64,000 nt of DNA from MWAR01 sp036567845 (GTDB taxonomy: Bacteria > Muiribacteriota > Ozemobacteria > Ozemobacterales > Ozemobacteraceae), in contig DATCTT010000187.1 in the NCBI GenBank assembly GCA_036567845.1, positions 1 through 64,000 on the forward strand, read 5' to 3'. The translations under genes and the position numbers were made by a program. This document shows positions 22,797 to 31,687 of this stretch, piece by piece (position 1 is the first letter of the stretch; every line of letters starts with the position of its first letter). The notes under the pieces were generated by a model. It did no database searches and was not told the origin of the DNA. It saw only the letters and a list, made by a program, of their open reading frames with translations.

Positions 22797-23960
22797 ATGA
22801 ACAGAACTGCTTTGAGCGAACGAGTCATTTTGTTTGGCCCGCTTCCGCCGCCCTTCAATGGCCATACTCTGGCTTTTCAGATGTGTGTCCGGGGATGCGA
22901 AGAGCGGGGGCTGCAGCCTCGCGTTATCGACTATAGCCCGAGATGGCCTTCCTTGCGGAGGATTCCTGGAAGCAGGGTGCTCGAGTATCTCTTCATCCTG
23001 CTGCGGTATGGCCGGGCTCTGGTTGGGCGACAGTGTGGGACGGTGTATATCACGCTGAATCAGGCAGTCGACGGCTTGTGCCGCGATCTGATGCTGATGA
23101 CTGCCGCCCAGCTGCTTGGATATCGGGTTCTCGTTCATATTCATGGCGGTTGCTATGACGGCGTGCTTAAATCCGCCCCGCCATTCGTACGCCACTTGGC
23201 TGTGAAAGCCCTCTCGGCCTGTGATGCTGTGATTCTGCTCAGTGACAGGCTCCGGTTCATGTTCGATGCATGGCCCGAGATCCAGCCGCGGCTCCGTGTC
23301 GTGCCCAACGGGCTGCCCTTCGAACCGACGGGCTGTCCGACGGCGCCGAAGGAGATTCGCCCGGGTGAGCCTGTGCGGCTTCTGTATCTTTCCAACATGA
23401 TTGCCAGCAAGGGATGGCAGGTTGTCCTGGAATCGGTTGATCGTCTGGTTCGTCATCATGGAATCGATGTGAGGGCAAGATTCTGCGGAGGTTTCATGGC
23501 TTCACCGGAGGATCGGCAGTTTGCCTCTCCCGCCGCTGCCAATGCCTGGTTTGATGCATATATTGTCGATCATGGGCTGGAGGGCCATGTCCGATACGAT
23601 TCACATGTGGGGGGGGAGGAAAAAATCCGGGCACTTCAGGAAGCGCATCTGCTTCTCCTGCCATCCTCCTATCCAAATGAAGGACAACCACTCACCTTGA
23701 TCGAGGGCCTGGCATACGGATGCGTGCTTGTGGGAACCCCCTATCGGGCGATCCCAGATATGGCTCGAGATGGGGAAACCGGTCTTCTTCTTCCGCCTGA
23801 TGCAGCAATGATAGCTGATGGAATACAAAAGCTGGTGCGCGACCCCGAGCGATTCCGGAACATGAGCGCCTCATCGTTAGCCTTGTTCCGGAAGGAGTTC
23901 CGTTCGGAAATCCATGTTGCCAATATCCTCCGATTGTTGGAGCGTCCTGTCAAAAACTGA
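22797..23960 (+). CDS. GT4 family glycosyltransferase
   Basis: A 387-residue GT-B enzyme. The N-terminal half has VILFGPLPPPFNGHTLAFQM and LVHIHGGCYDG. The donor half has LLYLSNMIASKGWQVVLES, RYDSHVGGEEKIRALQEA and LLPSSYPNEGQPLTLIEGLA with the E-x7-E pair. It is likely to act directly after the preceding GT4 in chain assembly. The GTG at 22767 is an alternative start; ATG 22797 fits the family boundary. A run of eight G at 23609-23616 interrupts nothing in this copy but is a potential slippage site. Confidence 0.86.
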   Translation: MNRTALSERVILFGPLPPPFNGHTLAFQMCVRGCEERGLQPRVIDYSPRWPSLRRIPGSRVLEYLFILLRYGRALVGRQCGTVYITLNQAVDGLCRDLMLMTAAQLLGYRVLVHIHGGCYDGVLKSAPPFVRHLAVKALSACDAVILLSDRLRFMFDAWPEIQPRLRVVPNGLPFEPTGCPTAPKEIRPGEPVRLLYLSNMIASKGWQVVLESVDRLVRHHGIDVRARFCGGFMASPEDRQFASPAAANAWFDAYIVDHGLEGHVRYDSHVGGEEKIRALQEAHLLLLPSSYPNEGQPLTLIEGLAYGCVLVGTPYRAIPDMARDGETGLLLPPDAAMIADGIQKLVRDPERFRNMSASSLALFRKEFRSEIHVANILRLLERPVKN

Positions 23961-24003
23961 ATATGGATTGCCTTGGGACCTGTCAGAATCGCGGGAACCC
24001 CGT

Positions 24004-24033
24004 TTGACAAAGGCTGGAACGAAGACGTATAGT
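24004..24033 (+). promoter_or_regulatory. Strong promoter of the kdnB-kdnA operon
   Basis: TTGACA (24004-24009), 18 bases, TATAGT (24028-24033), one of the best matches in the window. Predicted start near 24040, giving a leader of about 65 bases. Confidence 0.7.
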
Positions 24034-24104
24034 TTGTGCTGCCCTGAAACGCTGGAATTACTGATGGGACGGAGGCGGTTTTGCCTCTTCCAGGAGAAGA
24101 CCTG

Positions 24105-25184
24105 ATGAAAATATCGAAAAATGTCCTGCGTTATCTCTTTGGACGTGGGGCGTTCGGACAGCTGGGTGAGCTGCTGGCGCCTTTGCGGAGGTCCGCAGAC
24201 AGCAGGGTTGTGTTCTGTATCGATCACTATTTTAAGAATCGTGGTCTCATCGGACAACTCCCCGCTTCAGACAGGGATGAAGTCCGGTTCATCGACACAA
24301 CGCACGAACCTAAAACCACGGGGATCAACCAGCTGGCCGACGAGTTCCGCCGGTTTCCGGTGGGGGAGATCGTTGCCGTCGTAGGCATTGGCGGCGGGGC
24401 TACCATGGACACCGCAAAGGCCATATCCAACCTTCTGACGAATGACGGCCCTGCAGAGCAGTATCAGGGCTGGGACCTTGTCAGAAAACCGGGCGTTCAC
24501 AAAATTGGCATTCCCACGATATCAGGCACGGGATCGGAGTCGAGCCGTACCTGTGTCATGACGAATCCGGTGAATGGACTCAAGCTTGGGATGAACAGCG
24601 ACCATACGATCTTCGATCAGCTTGTCCTGGATCCCGATCTCTGCATGACGGTTCCGCGAAACCAGTATTTCTATACGGGGCTCGATACCTATATCCACTG
24701 TATCGAATCGCTGAGTGGACGAAACCGGCACATGCTGGCGGACGCTTTTTCCCATGAGGCGCTGAGGCTCTCGAGGCAGGTGTTTCTCGAAAGTGACATG
24801 CAAGAGGACGCGAACAGAGAGGCTTTGATGACAGCCTCCTATCTCGGAGGATGTGCGATCGCCAACAGCTACGTCGGCCTCGTCCATCCTTTTTCGGCTG
24901 GTCTGAGCGTCGTTCTTGGCCTGCATCACGGGATCGGCAACTGTATCGCGATGCTCGGGATGGAGGAATTCTATCCCAAGGAATATAAAGAATTCATGGC
25001 CATGGTGGACCGCCAGCAGGTCGATATCCCCCGGGGTGTCTGCAAGGGCCTTTCTGACGATAAATTCGAGGCGCTGTATCAGTCGACGATCATCCATGAA
25101 AAGCCCTTGGCGAATGCGCTTGGAGATAGTTATCGCTCCATCCTCACCCCTGAAAAGGTAAAGCAGATCTTTCTCAAAATGTAA
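24105..25184 (+). CDS. kdnB: KdnB-like 3-deoxy-octulosonate 8-oxidase (iron-containing ADH family)
   Basis: A 359-residue group III metal-dependent alcohol dehydrogenase that closely fits Shewanella KdnB, the enzyme oxidising C8 of Kdo to an aldehyde. Seen are VGIGGGATMDTAKAIS (nucleotide loop), QYQGWDLV, HKIGIPTISGTGSESSRTCV and FYTGLDTYIHCIESL. The metal-ligand histidines are in LVHPFSAGLSVVLGLHHGIG. The immediately following gene is a KdnA-like transaminase, as in the characterised pair. The true substrate here might be another 2-keto-3-deoxy sugar acid, because nonulosonate genes follow and no other Kdo genes are in view. An AGGAG site precedes the start. Confidence 0.82.
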   Translation: MKISKNVLRYLFGRGAFGQLGELLAPLRRSADSRVVFCIDHYFKNRGLIGQLPASDRDEVRFIDTTHEPKTTGINQLADEFRRFPVGEIVAVVGIGGGATMDTAKAISNLLTNDGPAEQYQGWDLVRKPGVHKIGIPTISGTGSESSRTCVMTNPVNGLKLGMNSDHTIFDQLVLDPDLCMTVPRNQYFYTGLDTYIHCIESLSGRNRHMLADAFSHEALRLSRQVFLESDMQEDANREALMTASYLGGCAIANSYVGLVHPFSAGLSVVLGLHHGIGNCIAMLGMEEFYPKEYKEFMAMVDRQQVDIPRGVCKGLSDDKFEALYQSTIIHEKPLANALGDSYRSILTPEKVKQIFLKM

Positions 25185-25222
25185 ATGCCGGTTTTCGAAC
25201 CGTCTTCTGTCTGGAGGGACAA

Positions 25223-26383
25223 ATGCCTGGATACGAACTGCTTGGGCAGGAAGAATTTCTCGAGATCAAGGAAATTTTCGACAAAAGCCGGATTCTTTTC
25301 CGACATAGTTTTGACCACCTCAGGAATGGCGTCTACAAAGTCAGGGATTTCGAGCAGGCTTTCGCAAAACGAATGAAGGTTTCCCATGCCCTTGCCGTAT
25401 CATCAGGAACTGCGGCACTGCGTGTTGGCCTCGCGGCCATGGGGATCGGGAAGGGAGACGAAGTCATCACCCAGAGTTTCACGTTCGTCGCAACGGTGGA
25501 GGCGATCATCGAGGCGGGGGCAACGCCCATCATCGCTGAAATTGACGAAACGCTGAATATCGATCCGGAAGACCTCAAACGGAAGATCACCTCGCGCACG
25601 AAGGCGGTCATGCCGGTTCACATGCTCGGCACGCCTGCTCGCATGGAAAAGATCCTTGAGATAGCGCGTGCAAACAATCTCCGAGTGTTCGAAGATTCCG
25701 CCTGGGGATGCGGAGGCACTCTCAATGGCCAACCCCTTGGTACGATCGGCGACATGGGCGCCTATAGCTTCGATTTTGCGAAAACGATGACCACAGGCGA
25801 AGGTGGCATGCTGGTCACGAACAATGCGGAATTCTACGCAAAGGCTGCGGCCTATCATGATCATGGCCATGAAAACAATCCGAATTTCCCCCGCTGGGAG
25901 GATTCCAGAAGCGGTACGGGGTTCAATTACCGTGTTACCGAGCTGCAGGGTGCCGTCGGGCTGGCTCAATTGAAAAAGCTGGATGAAGTTGTCCGAAGGC
26001 AGCGTGAAAATGCTGATACCATCTGGACCGCGATCCGGGGAATTCCCGGTATCCAACGCCGCGAACAGCCCTCAGGAAGCGCGGGAACAGCCGATGCCCT
26101 GGTGTTTTTCGTGAACAATGCTGAAACAGCAAAAGCCTGTCGAAAAGCGCTCCTCGAAGCGGGAGCCGGAACGAAGATCCTTCCCGAAGCCATCACGTGG
26201 CATTTTGCCGGAACATGGACTCATATGCCCGAGCTCGTAGCTGCCAACGGAAATGATCTTGCCACGGCGTTTCCAGCATCGCTGAAAATTCTCGAGCGAG
26301 CCGTTGCCCTCCCAATCGTTGTCATGATGAACCCTGAATACCCGCAAAAGGTGGCGACAGCTCTTCGCACAGTCTTGAAGTAA
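25223..26383 (+). CDS. kdnA: KdnA-like 8-amino-octulosonate aminotransferase (DegT family)
   Basis: A 386-residue PLP enzyme. The opening MPGYELLGQEEFLEIKEIF and RHSFDHLRNGVYKV match the distinctive KdnA start, unlike ordinary DegT sugar transaminases. Other features are AVSSGTAALRVGLAAMGIG, the PLP-stacking segment FEDSAWGCGGTL, and the Schiff-base lysine in YSFDFAKTMTTGEGG near residue 189. With KdnB it would install an amino group on the terminal carbon of a ulosonic acid. GGAGGGAC provides a strong Shine-Dalgarno. It lies 38 bases after kdnB. Confidence 0.85.
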   Translation: MPGYELLGQEEFLEIKEIFDKSRILFRHSFDHLRNGVYKVRDFEQAFAKRMKVSHALAVSSGTAALRVGLAAMGIGKGDEVITQSFTFVATVEAIIEAGATPIIAEIDETLNIDPEDLKRKITSRTKAVMPVHMLGTPARMEKILEIARANNLRVFEDSAWGCGGTLNGQPLGTIGDMGAYSFDFAKTMTTGEGGMLVTNNAEFYAKAAAYHDHGHENNPNFPRWEDSRSGTGFNYRVTELQGAVGLAQLKKLDEVVRRQRENADTIWTAIRGIPGIQRREQPSGSAGTADALVFFVNNAETAKACRKALLEAGAGTKILPEAITWHFAGTWTHMPELVAANGNDLATAFPASLKILERAVALPIVVMMNPEYPQKVATALRTVLK

Positions 26384-26413
26384 TTTCTCAATCTTGAATT
26401 AACCGCTCAATTC

Positions 26414-28021
26414 ATGGAACCATTTGCCGTCGTCATCCCCGCTGTCAAGAAGAGCGTCGCCTTTGCGGACGATCTCATCAAAAAACTTGATGGGATAACG
26501 CTCATTCAGCGCGCAATAGACAAGGCAAAGGCGATTGCTCCGGCGAATGCGATCCTTGTCGTTACCGATTCCCAGGAGATTTCCCTGATCTGTGAAAGGA
26601 ATGCCGTGTCCTTCACGTATGACAGGGAAATGAGGCTTCAAAGTGAAGATTTGATCCAGGACCTGAAACCAGTCCTTCGCACAATGGCCCGTAGGTTCCA
26701 GGATCTTATCGTCCTTTCCCCCTATACCCCGACGTTGCGGCCCGAAGTCATTCGTACCGGATACCGGCTGTTTCAGCAGATGGAGTATGACCTTCTGACA
26801 ACCGTCAGAGAGGTTCATCACCGGTTGTATCTCGAGGGGAACAAACAGGCAGAGAGTTCCCAGGCGGTCCGAAACGATGGCAAGTATCTCGTGGAGGTGA
26901 ACGGATTTCTCATCCTCCGCTCGAAAGTTGTTGGATCAATCCCCAGTCGGATCGGGACATACCCGGTCGATGACAGCATCGTCGAGATCCGGAATTATCA
27001 GGACTGGTGGGTATGTGAAAAACTCCTCCGCCGGAAGCGGATCGTGTTTCGTGTGATCGGGAACAACGACGTGGGAATGGGGCACATTTTCCGCTCCCTG
27101 GCACTCGCACACGAAATTTCAAACCATGAGGTCATCTTCGTCTGCGATGAGGAGAGCCAGCTTGCGGTAAATGTCATCGCCGGTTCGGACTATCTGATCC
27201 TCACATTTTCCGGAAAAACGATCGAGCGCGACATCATTGCGTTGAGGCCGGAATTGGTGGTTAATGACATTCTGGATACCAATGCGGAGTATATCCGGGC
27301 GCTTCAGGCGAATGGAATCAAAGTGGTGAATTTCGAAGATCTTGGTACTGGGGCGGCCTGTGCGGACATTACCTTCAACGAATTATACGACCGTCACCAA
27401 ATTGCAGGAAGGAATATCCGGTGGGGACATCGGTATTATTTTTTGAGAGACGAATTTCTCGGTGCCCGGCCGATCGAATTCCGCGATCCTCCACAGAATG
27501 TCCTTATCACCTGTGGTGGAACCGATCCGAATGATCTGACGCGATTTGCCTTGGAGCAGGTGCTTCCCATATGCCGGGAGCATCATTTGAAAATTTTTGT
27601 GGTGGTTGGCGAAGGGTATCGTCACAGAAAAGAATTGGAAAAACTGATTTTCTCGACGAAGCATGTCGAGATCGAATATTCGTATGCCACGGGGGTCATG
27701 TCAAAATACATGGAGCGTGCTGATCTGGCGGTTTCCTCGAATGGCAGGACTGTATATGAGCTTGGTCATATGAACATTCCAGCTATTGTCATTGCTCAAA
27801 ATGACCGCGAAAAAACGCATGCATTTTCAACGTTGAAGAATGGGTTCGTCAATCTCGGCTTGTTCGATCCGGGGAAAACCGGCAAACAATTGAAAAATCA
27901 TTTCCGCCGTCTCGTCAGCGATGCCGGATGGCGCAGGAAGTTGATGGAAAACGCGAAGAGATTTAATTTTCTCAAAAACAAGCGGAAGGTCGTTGCCTTG
28001 ATCGAGGGACTTCTTGCATGA
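26414..28021 (+). CDS. NeuA-like cytidylyltransferase fused to SpsG/PseG-like domain
   Basis: A 535-residue fusion. Residues 1-200 resemble CMP-acidic-sugar synthetases (FAVVIPAVKKSVAFADDLIKK, GITLIQRAIDKAKA, LIVLSPYTPTLRPEVI), though the usual R-x-GSKG loop is changed to VKKSVA. Residues 215-535 resemble SpsG/PseG UDP-sugar hydrolases and GT28-like folds (RVIGNNDVGMGHIFRSLALA, NVLITCGGTDPNDLTRFAL, ADLAVSSNGRTVYELGHM). The combination would hydrolyse a UDP-sugar and activate the finished acid, two steps that bracket NeuB. No good Shine-Dalgarno is seen. The stop overlaps the spsF start by 4 bases. Confidence 0.75.
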   Translation: MEPFAVVIPAVKKSVAFADDLIKKLDGITLIQRAIDKAKAIAPANAILVVTDSQEISLICERNAVSFTYDREMRLQSEDLIQDLKPVLRTMARRFQDLIVLSPYTPTLRPEVIRTGYRLFQQMEYDLLTTVREVHHRLYLEGNKQAESSQAVRNDGKYLVEVNGFLILRSKVVGSIPSRIGTYPVDDSIVEIRNYQDWWVCEKLLRRKRIVFRVIGNNDVGMGHIFRSLALAHEISNHEVIFVCDEESQLAVNVIAGSDYLILTFSGKTIERDIIALRPELVVNDILDTNAEYIRALQANGIKVVNFEDLGTGAACADITFNELYDRHQIAGRNIRWGHRYYFLRDEFLGARPIEFRDPPQNVLITCGGTDPNDLTRFALEQVLPICREHHLKIFVVVGEGYRHRKELEKLIFSTKHVEIEYSYATGVMSKYMERADLAVSSNGRTVYELGHMNIPAIVIAQNDREKTHAFSTLKNGFVNLGLFDPGKTGKQLKNHFRRLVSDAGWRRKLMENAKRFNFLKNKRKVVALIEGLLA

Positions 28022-28713
28022 GGAAAATTGTGGGAATCATTCAGGCGAGGATGGGTGCGACCCGCCTCCCCAACAAAATGATGCTCTGGCTTCACGGGCA
28101 CCCCATCATCGAATGGGTTGTGCGACGAGCCGGGGCCGCGCAAAAGCTTGATGGGCTTCTCGTGGCTGTCCCGGAGGGAGACGGCGACGATGTTCTTGCA
28201 TCATATCTTGTGCGGCAGGGAGTGTCGATCTTCCGTGGGAGTGAGAAGGACGTGGTTGACCGGTTCTATCAGGCTGCGCGCAGCGTTGGCGCGACTCATG
28301 TGGTCCGGATCTGTGCAGACAATCCGTTGATCTGCGGTACGGAAATCGACCATCTGATCGATTACTATTTTGCGAAGAACTATGACTATGTCTATAACCA
28401 TATTCCGAAGAACAACTCCTATCCGGATGGATATGGCGCGGAGATCATCTCCTTCGAAATTCTCGAAAGAATCTGGAAGGAATCGGTAAAGCCGGAACAT
28501 CGGGAACACCTCTTGAACTATATATGGGATAATCCAAACGCCTTTTCCATTGCCACATTCGATCCACCGGATGTGAAGCTGGCCCGGCCCGACGTTCGGC
28601 TTGATATCGACCGCATGGCTGACTACGCCATGATGCTTGCCAAACCCCTGCGGATTGACATGGGGGCTAGGGAAATACTGGAAGTATGGAATGAAGGGGG
28701 GGGACACTGTTGA
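28018..28713 (+). CDS. spsF: SpsF-like cytidylyltransferase family protein
   Basis: A 231-residue nucleotidyltransferase-fold protein beginning RKIVGIIQARMGATRLPNKM, the SpsF signature close to CMP-Kdo/NeuA synthetases. It then has RGSEKDVVDRFYQAA, VRICADNPLICGTEIDHLI and VRLDIDRMADYAM. SpsE, SpsF and SpsG homologues occur together in spore-coat and O-antigen loci that use nonulosonic-type acids, exactly as seen here (26414, 28018, 28710). A run of eight G (28696-28703) lies six codons before the stop; one extra G would fuse this frame to the following neuB-like gene. Confidence 0.82.
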   Translation: MRKIVGIIQARMGATRLPNKMMLWLHGHPIIEWVVRRAGAAQKLDGLLVAVPEGDGDDVLASYLVRQGVSIFRGSEKDVVDRFYQAARSVGATHVVRICADNPLICGTEIDHLIDYYFAKNYDYVYNHIPKNNSYPDGYGAEIISFEILERIWKESVKPEHREHLLNYIWDNPNAFSIATFDPPDVKLARPDVRLDIDRMADYAMMLAKPLRIDMGAREILEVWNEGGGHC

Positions 28714-29768
28714 AGAAAAAACTGGCAGATCTGATTGCCTGTGGCCCAAAGAACGAGATTCAACGGCCGTATATCATCGCCGAAGCCGGTGTGAATCACG
28801 AAGGGAGCATGGAGATTGCCTTTCGCCTCATCGCTGAAGCCGCCGATGGAGGGGCTGATGCCATAAAATTTCAGACCTACAAGGCCGAAACTCTTGCTTC
28901 GAGATTCTCACCCTCCTACTGGGATACCTCGAAAGAACCCACACGCAGCCAGTATGAGCTGTTCAAAAAGCATGACCGGTTTTGGAAGCATGAATGTGAA
29001 CAACTGAAAGCCGAATGCGATCGCAGGGGAATCGAATTTTTCAGCACGCCGTTCGATATTGAGTCTGCCACATTTCTCAATGAGATGATGTCGGTGTTCA
29101 AGATTTCCTCCTCAGATATTACGAACCGGCCATTCATCGAGTTCATGTGTGGTTTCAAAAAACCCGTACTTCTTTCTACGGGGGCATCGTTCCTGCATGA
29201 AGTCGAAGAAGCCGTCTCGTGGATCCGACCGTTCGGCGTCCCCTTGGGATTGATGCACTGCGTCCTGAATTATCCGACGGCAGATGAGAATGCACATCTT
29301 GGAATGATCGGCCAATTGCGTGCGAAGTTCTCCGATTGTGTCATTGGGTATTCGGACCATACGCTGCCTGGCGATATGCACAATCTCGAGATTGCCACCC
29401 TGCTTGGGGCAGAAATTCTTGAAAAACATTTCACCCACGATAAAACCCTTCCGGGGAATGACCATTATCATGCGATGGACCATGAAGATCTTCGGCTGTT
29501 TCGCCAGTCGTTCGATCGCACCCTGACGGTCATCGGATCCCGTGAGAAAAAGCCGCTGCCCTCCGAACAGCCTGCCAGGGAGAACGCTCGCCGCAGCCTG
29601 GTTGCTGCCCGCGACATCCCGGAAGGGAAAACAATTGAATATGCCGACCTCACGTGGAAACGCCCGGCCCATGGGATCAGTCCGAAGGAGATCGCGGGAG
29701 TCGTCGGGAAGGTTGCTGCTTGTGCAATAGCCTACGATACGGTTCTCCAATGGTCGATGTTGGGCTGA
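28710..29768 (+). CDS. NeuB/SpsE-family sialic-acid-type synthase
   Basis: A 352-residue synthase that condenses phosphoenolpyruvate with a hexosamine-type sugar to a 2-keto-3-deoxy acid. The TIM-barrel part has YIIAEAGVNHEGSMEIAFRL, GADAIKFQTYKAETL, FFSTPFDIESATFL, LLSTGASFLHEVEEAV and GYSDHTLPG. Then come EKHFTHDKTLPGNDH and a C-terminal SAF antifreeze-like domain (RRSLVAARDIPEGKTIEYADL). The start is TTG overlapping the spsF stop, with a G-rich Shine-Dalgarno. It is clearly diverged from the second NeuB in this window (50660-51748), so the two probably make different acids. Confidence 0.9.
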   Translation: MKKKLADLIACGPKNEIQRPYIIAEAGVNHEGSMEIAFRLIAEAADGGADAIKFQTYKAETLASRFSPSYWDTSKEPTRSQYELFKKHDRFWKHECEQLKAECDRRGIEFFSTPFDIESATFLNEMMSVFKISSSDITNRPFIEFMCGFKKPVLLSTGASFLHEVEEAVSWIRPFGVPLGLMHCVLNYPTADENAHLGMIGQLRAKFSDCVIGYSDHTLPGDMHNLEIATLLGAEILEKHFTHDKTLPGNDHYHAMDHEDLRLFRQSFDRTLTVIGSREKKPLPSEQPARENARRSLVAARDIPEGKTIEYADLTWKRPAHGISPKEIAGVVGKVAACAIAYDTVLQWSMLG

Positions 29769-29779
29769 GAGCCCCGGCA

Positions 29780-31074
29780 ATGAAGAAGCTCTCCGAAGAG
29801 ATCGCGCATTATCTTCAACGGCTGTTTCCCCTGAACCGGAGTCTGACCGGTGAGGGGAATCGTGAAACCCTGCGGATCATCAGCGAAATCGCTCCCGTCC
29901 GCCTTTTTGAGTATCCCTCCGGAAGTCGGATTTATGATTGGATGATCCCGGATGAATGGCATGTTCGTGAAGCCTGGATCAAAGACTCCAGCGGCCGAAT
30001 TCTCGTCGATTTCCTCAGGAACAACCTCCATCTGATGGGGTACAGTGTCCCGGTGCGGCGGACCATGTCGTTTGCAGAATTGCGGCCGCATCTGCATGTG
30101 CACCCGTTCCTGAAAGACGCCATTCCCTACCATACCAGCTACTTCAAGAAACAATGGGGTTTTTGCCTTTCAACCGAACAGCTGGAAAGCCTGTTCTCCC
30201 CTGAGGGGATCTATGAGGTCTGCGTCGACTCTGAGCTGAAGCCGGGAAGCCTTACTGTCGGTGAAATCCTGCTTCCCGGGACCTCGCAAAAGGAATATCT
30301 TGTCTCGACCTACATCTGCCATCCCTCGCTGGCGAATGACAATTTGAGCGGAATCCTCCTGACCGCTCTTCTGGCGCGAGAATGGGCCACCCGCAAGCGA
30401 AACTTTGGATACCGGTTCATCTTTGTCCCGGAAACGCTTGGCGCCCTCGCCTACTGCGCCAACAACGAAGCGGCTGTGAAAGATCTCATGGGTGCTTTGG
30501 TTGTGACAGGAGTGGGCGGCCCAGGTTCTTTCAGCTACAAGCAGAGCTTTCAGAAAGAACACTTTTTGAATGGCATGGTTGAAGATACGCTCAATGAATT
30601 GCACCGGGCATTTCTGACCTATCCCTTCGATATTCATGGCTCCGATGAGCGGCAGTATTCCTCGCCCGGATTTCGGATCAATACCGTCACGATTTCGCGG
30701 GATCGGTACTACGAGTATCCGGAATACCACTCCTCCCTCGATAACCTGGAATTCGTCCGGCCCGAGTATCTCCTTTCCTGTTACGAGGCCTATCTCCGGC
30801 TCCTCGAAAAAATGGATCAGAACCTCGTATTCATCCGAACCGAGCCTCACGGGGAACCGCGTCTCGGAGCGCGGGGATTGTATCCCGAGACGGGGGGGGG
30901 CAGCGGCCCGAACGGCATGGAAAGAGTGAGCTGGACCTGATCCTTTGGATTGCCTTCCTGGCGGACGGTTCCATGAATCTCTACGAAATGGCTCGGAAGC
31001 TGGATGTGCCTCTCGAGGAGGTATACCGCATTGCCCTGAAGATGGAAGGAGCTGGCGTGTTGCGGCGGATTTAG
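29780..31074 (+). pseudogene. DUF4910 aminopeptidase-like protein, frameshifted at a G9 tract
   Basis: The main frame (29780-30940, 386 residues) has the DUF4910/M28-like fold. Metal-ligand candidates are in STYICHPSLANDNLSG, FVPETLGALAY and YPEYHSSLDN, and the family segment PRLGARGLYP lies near its end. The frame then meets nine consecutive G (30892-30900) and stops 13 codons later. In the frame shifted by one base the sequence continues with ELDLILWIAFLADGSMNLYE and RKLDVPLEEVYRIALKMEGA to TAG at 31074. This is the winged-helix tail expected for the family. A tract of ten (or seven) G would restore one 431-residue protein. This could be phase variation, slippage-dependent expression, or a sequencing artefact. 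Confidence 0.85.
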
Positions 31075-31114
31075 CGTGGATACTGTGTGAGGCTGGTTGG
31101 AACCGGGGGAAAGC

Positions 31115-31143
31115 TTGACTAAACCCGGGGGTTCTTGTAGCTT
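31115..31143 (+). promoter_or_regulatory. Promoter of the acyl cassette
   Basis: TTGACT (31115-31120), 17 bases, TAGCTT (31138-31143). Predicted start near 31150, giving a leader of about 118 bases to the GTG at 31268. It makes the MaoC-AAC(3)-FkbH-ACP-SDR genes a separate transcription unit. Confidence 0.55.
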
Positions 31144-31267
31144 GCTTCTTGGAAACGAGGCGGCAACGCCGGCCGGGAAAGCCCTGGCGCCGGATGGGCG
31201 GGAATACGTCGGAAAACATGCCGCCGGTGAGAAAACTGCGGAACACCCGGAATCCGAGGGAGATATC

Positions 31268-31687
31268 GTGCGCGATTATGCGTTTTCCGATCTGAAAACC
31301 GGGCATCAGGAATCTTTCTCCGTCACTCTTTCGGATGAGATGATGGAACAGTTTAAAAATATAACTGGTGATATTAATCCGTTGCATCTCGATGCGGAGT
31401 ATGCCCGGAAGGCCGGTTTCCCAGATCGTGTTGTTTATGGGCTTTTGACCGCATCGTTCTATTCGACCCTCGTGGGGGTGTATCTGCCTGGAAAGTATGC
31501 CCTCTTCCTGGGTGCAAAAAAAATGAATTTCCATCGTCCGGTATTCGTTGGTGACCGGCTGACCGTCACCGGAACGATTGCAAATCTGAACGAGGCATTC
31601 AAGGTCATCGAAATCAAGGCAACGATCGTGAATCAGCGTTCGGAGCTTGTCTCTGACGCAAGTTTGAATGCCAGTTCCCTGAAATGA
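31268..31687 (+). CDS. MaoC-like hot-dog dehydratase
   Basis: A 139-residue R-hydratase-type protein (VRDYAFSDLKTGHQ start). The catalytic stretch is NITGDINPLHLDAEYARKAGFPDRVVYG (Asp and His of the hydratase motif), followed by GLLTASFYSTLVGVYLPGKYALFLGAKK and FHRPVFVGDRLTVTG. It should hydrate or dehydrate an enoyl/3-hydroxyacyl thioester on ACP or CoA. GTG 31268 is selected because AGGGAG precedes it and family similarity begins there; a frame extending to 31097 lacks support. The next gene overlaps by 4 bases. Confidence 0.82.
   Translation: MRDYAFSDLKTGHQESFSVTLSDEMMEQFKNITGDINPLHLDAEYARKAGFPDRVVYGLLTASFYSTLVGVYLPGKYALFLGAKKMNFHRPVFVGDRLTVTGTIANLNEAFKVIEIKATIVNQRSELVSDASLNASSLK

Noticed and set aside
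24105..26383. Naming the kdnB/kdnA pair as ordinary sugar alcohol dehydrogenase and perosamine-type transaminase
   Set aside because: The distinctive openings (MPGYELLGQEE, HSFDHLRNG) and the adjacency match the Kdo8N pair better, although the actual substrate remains open.
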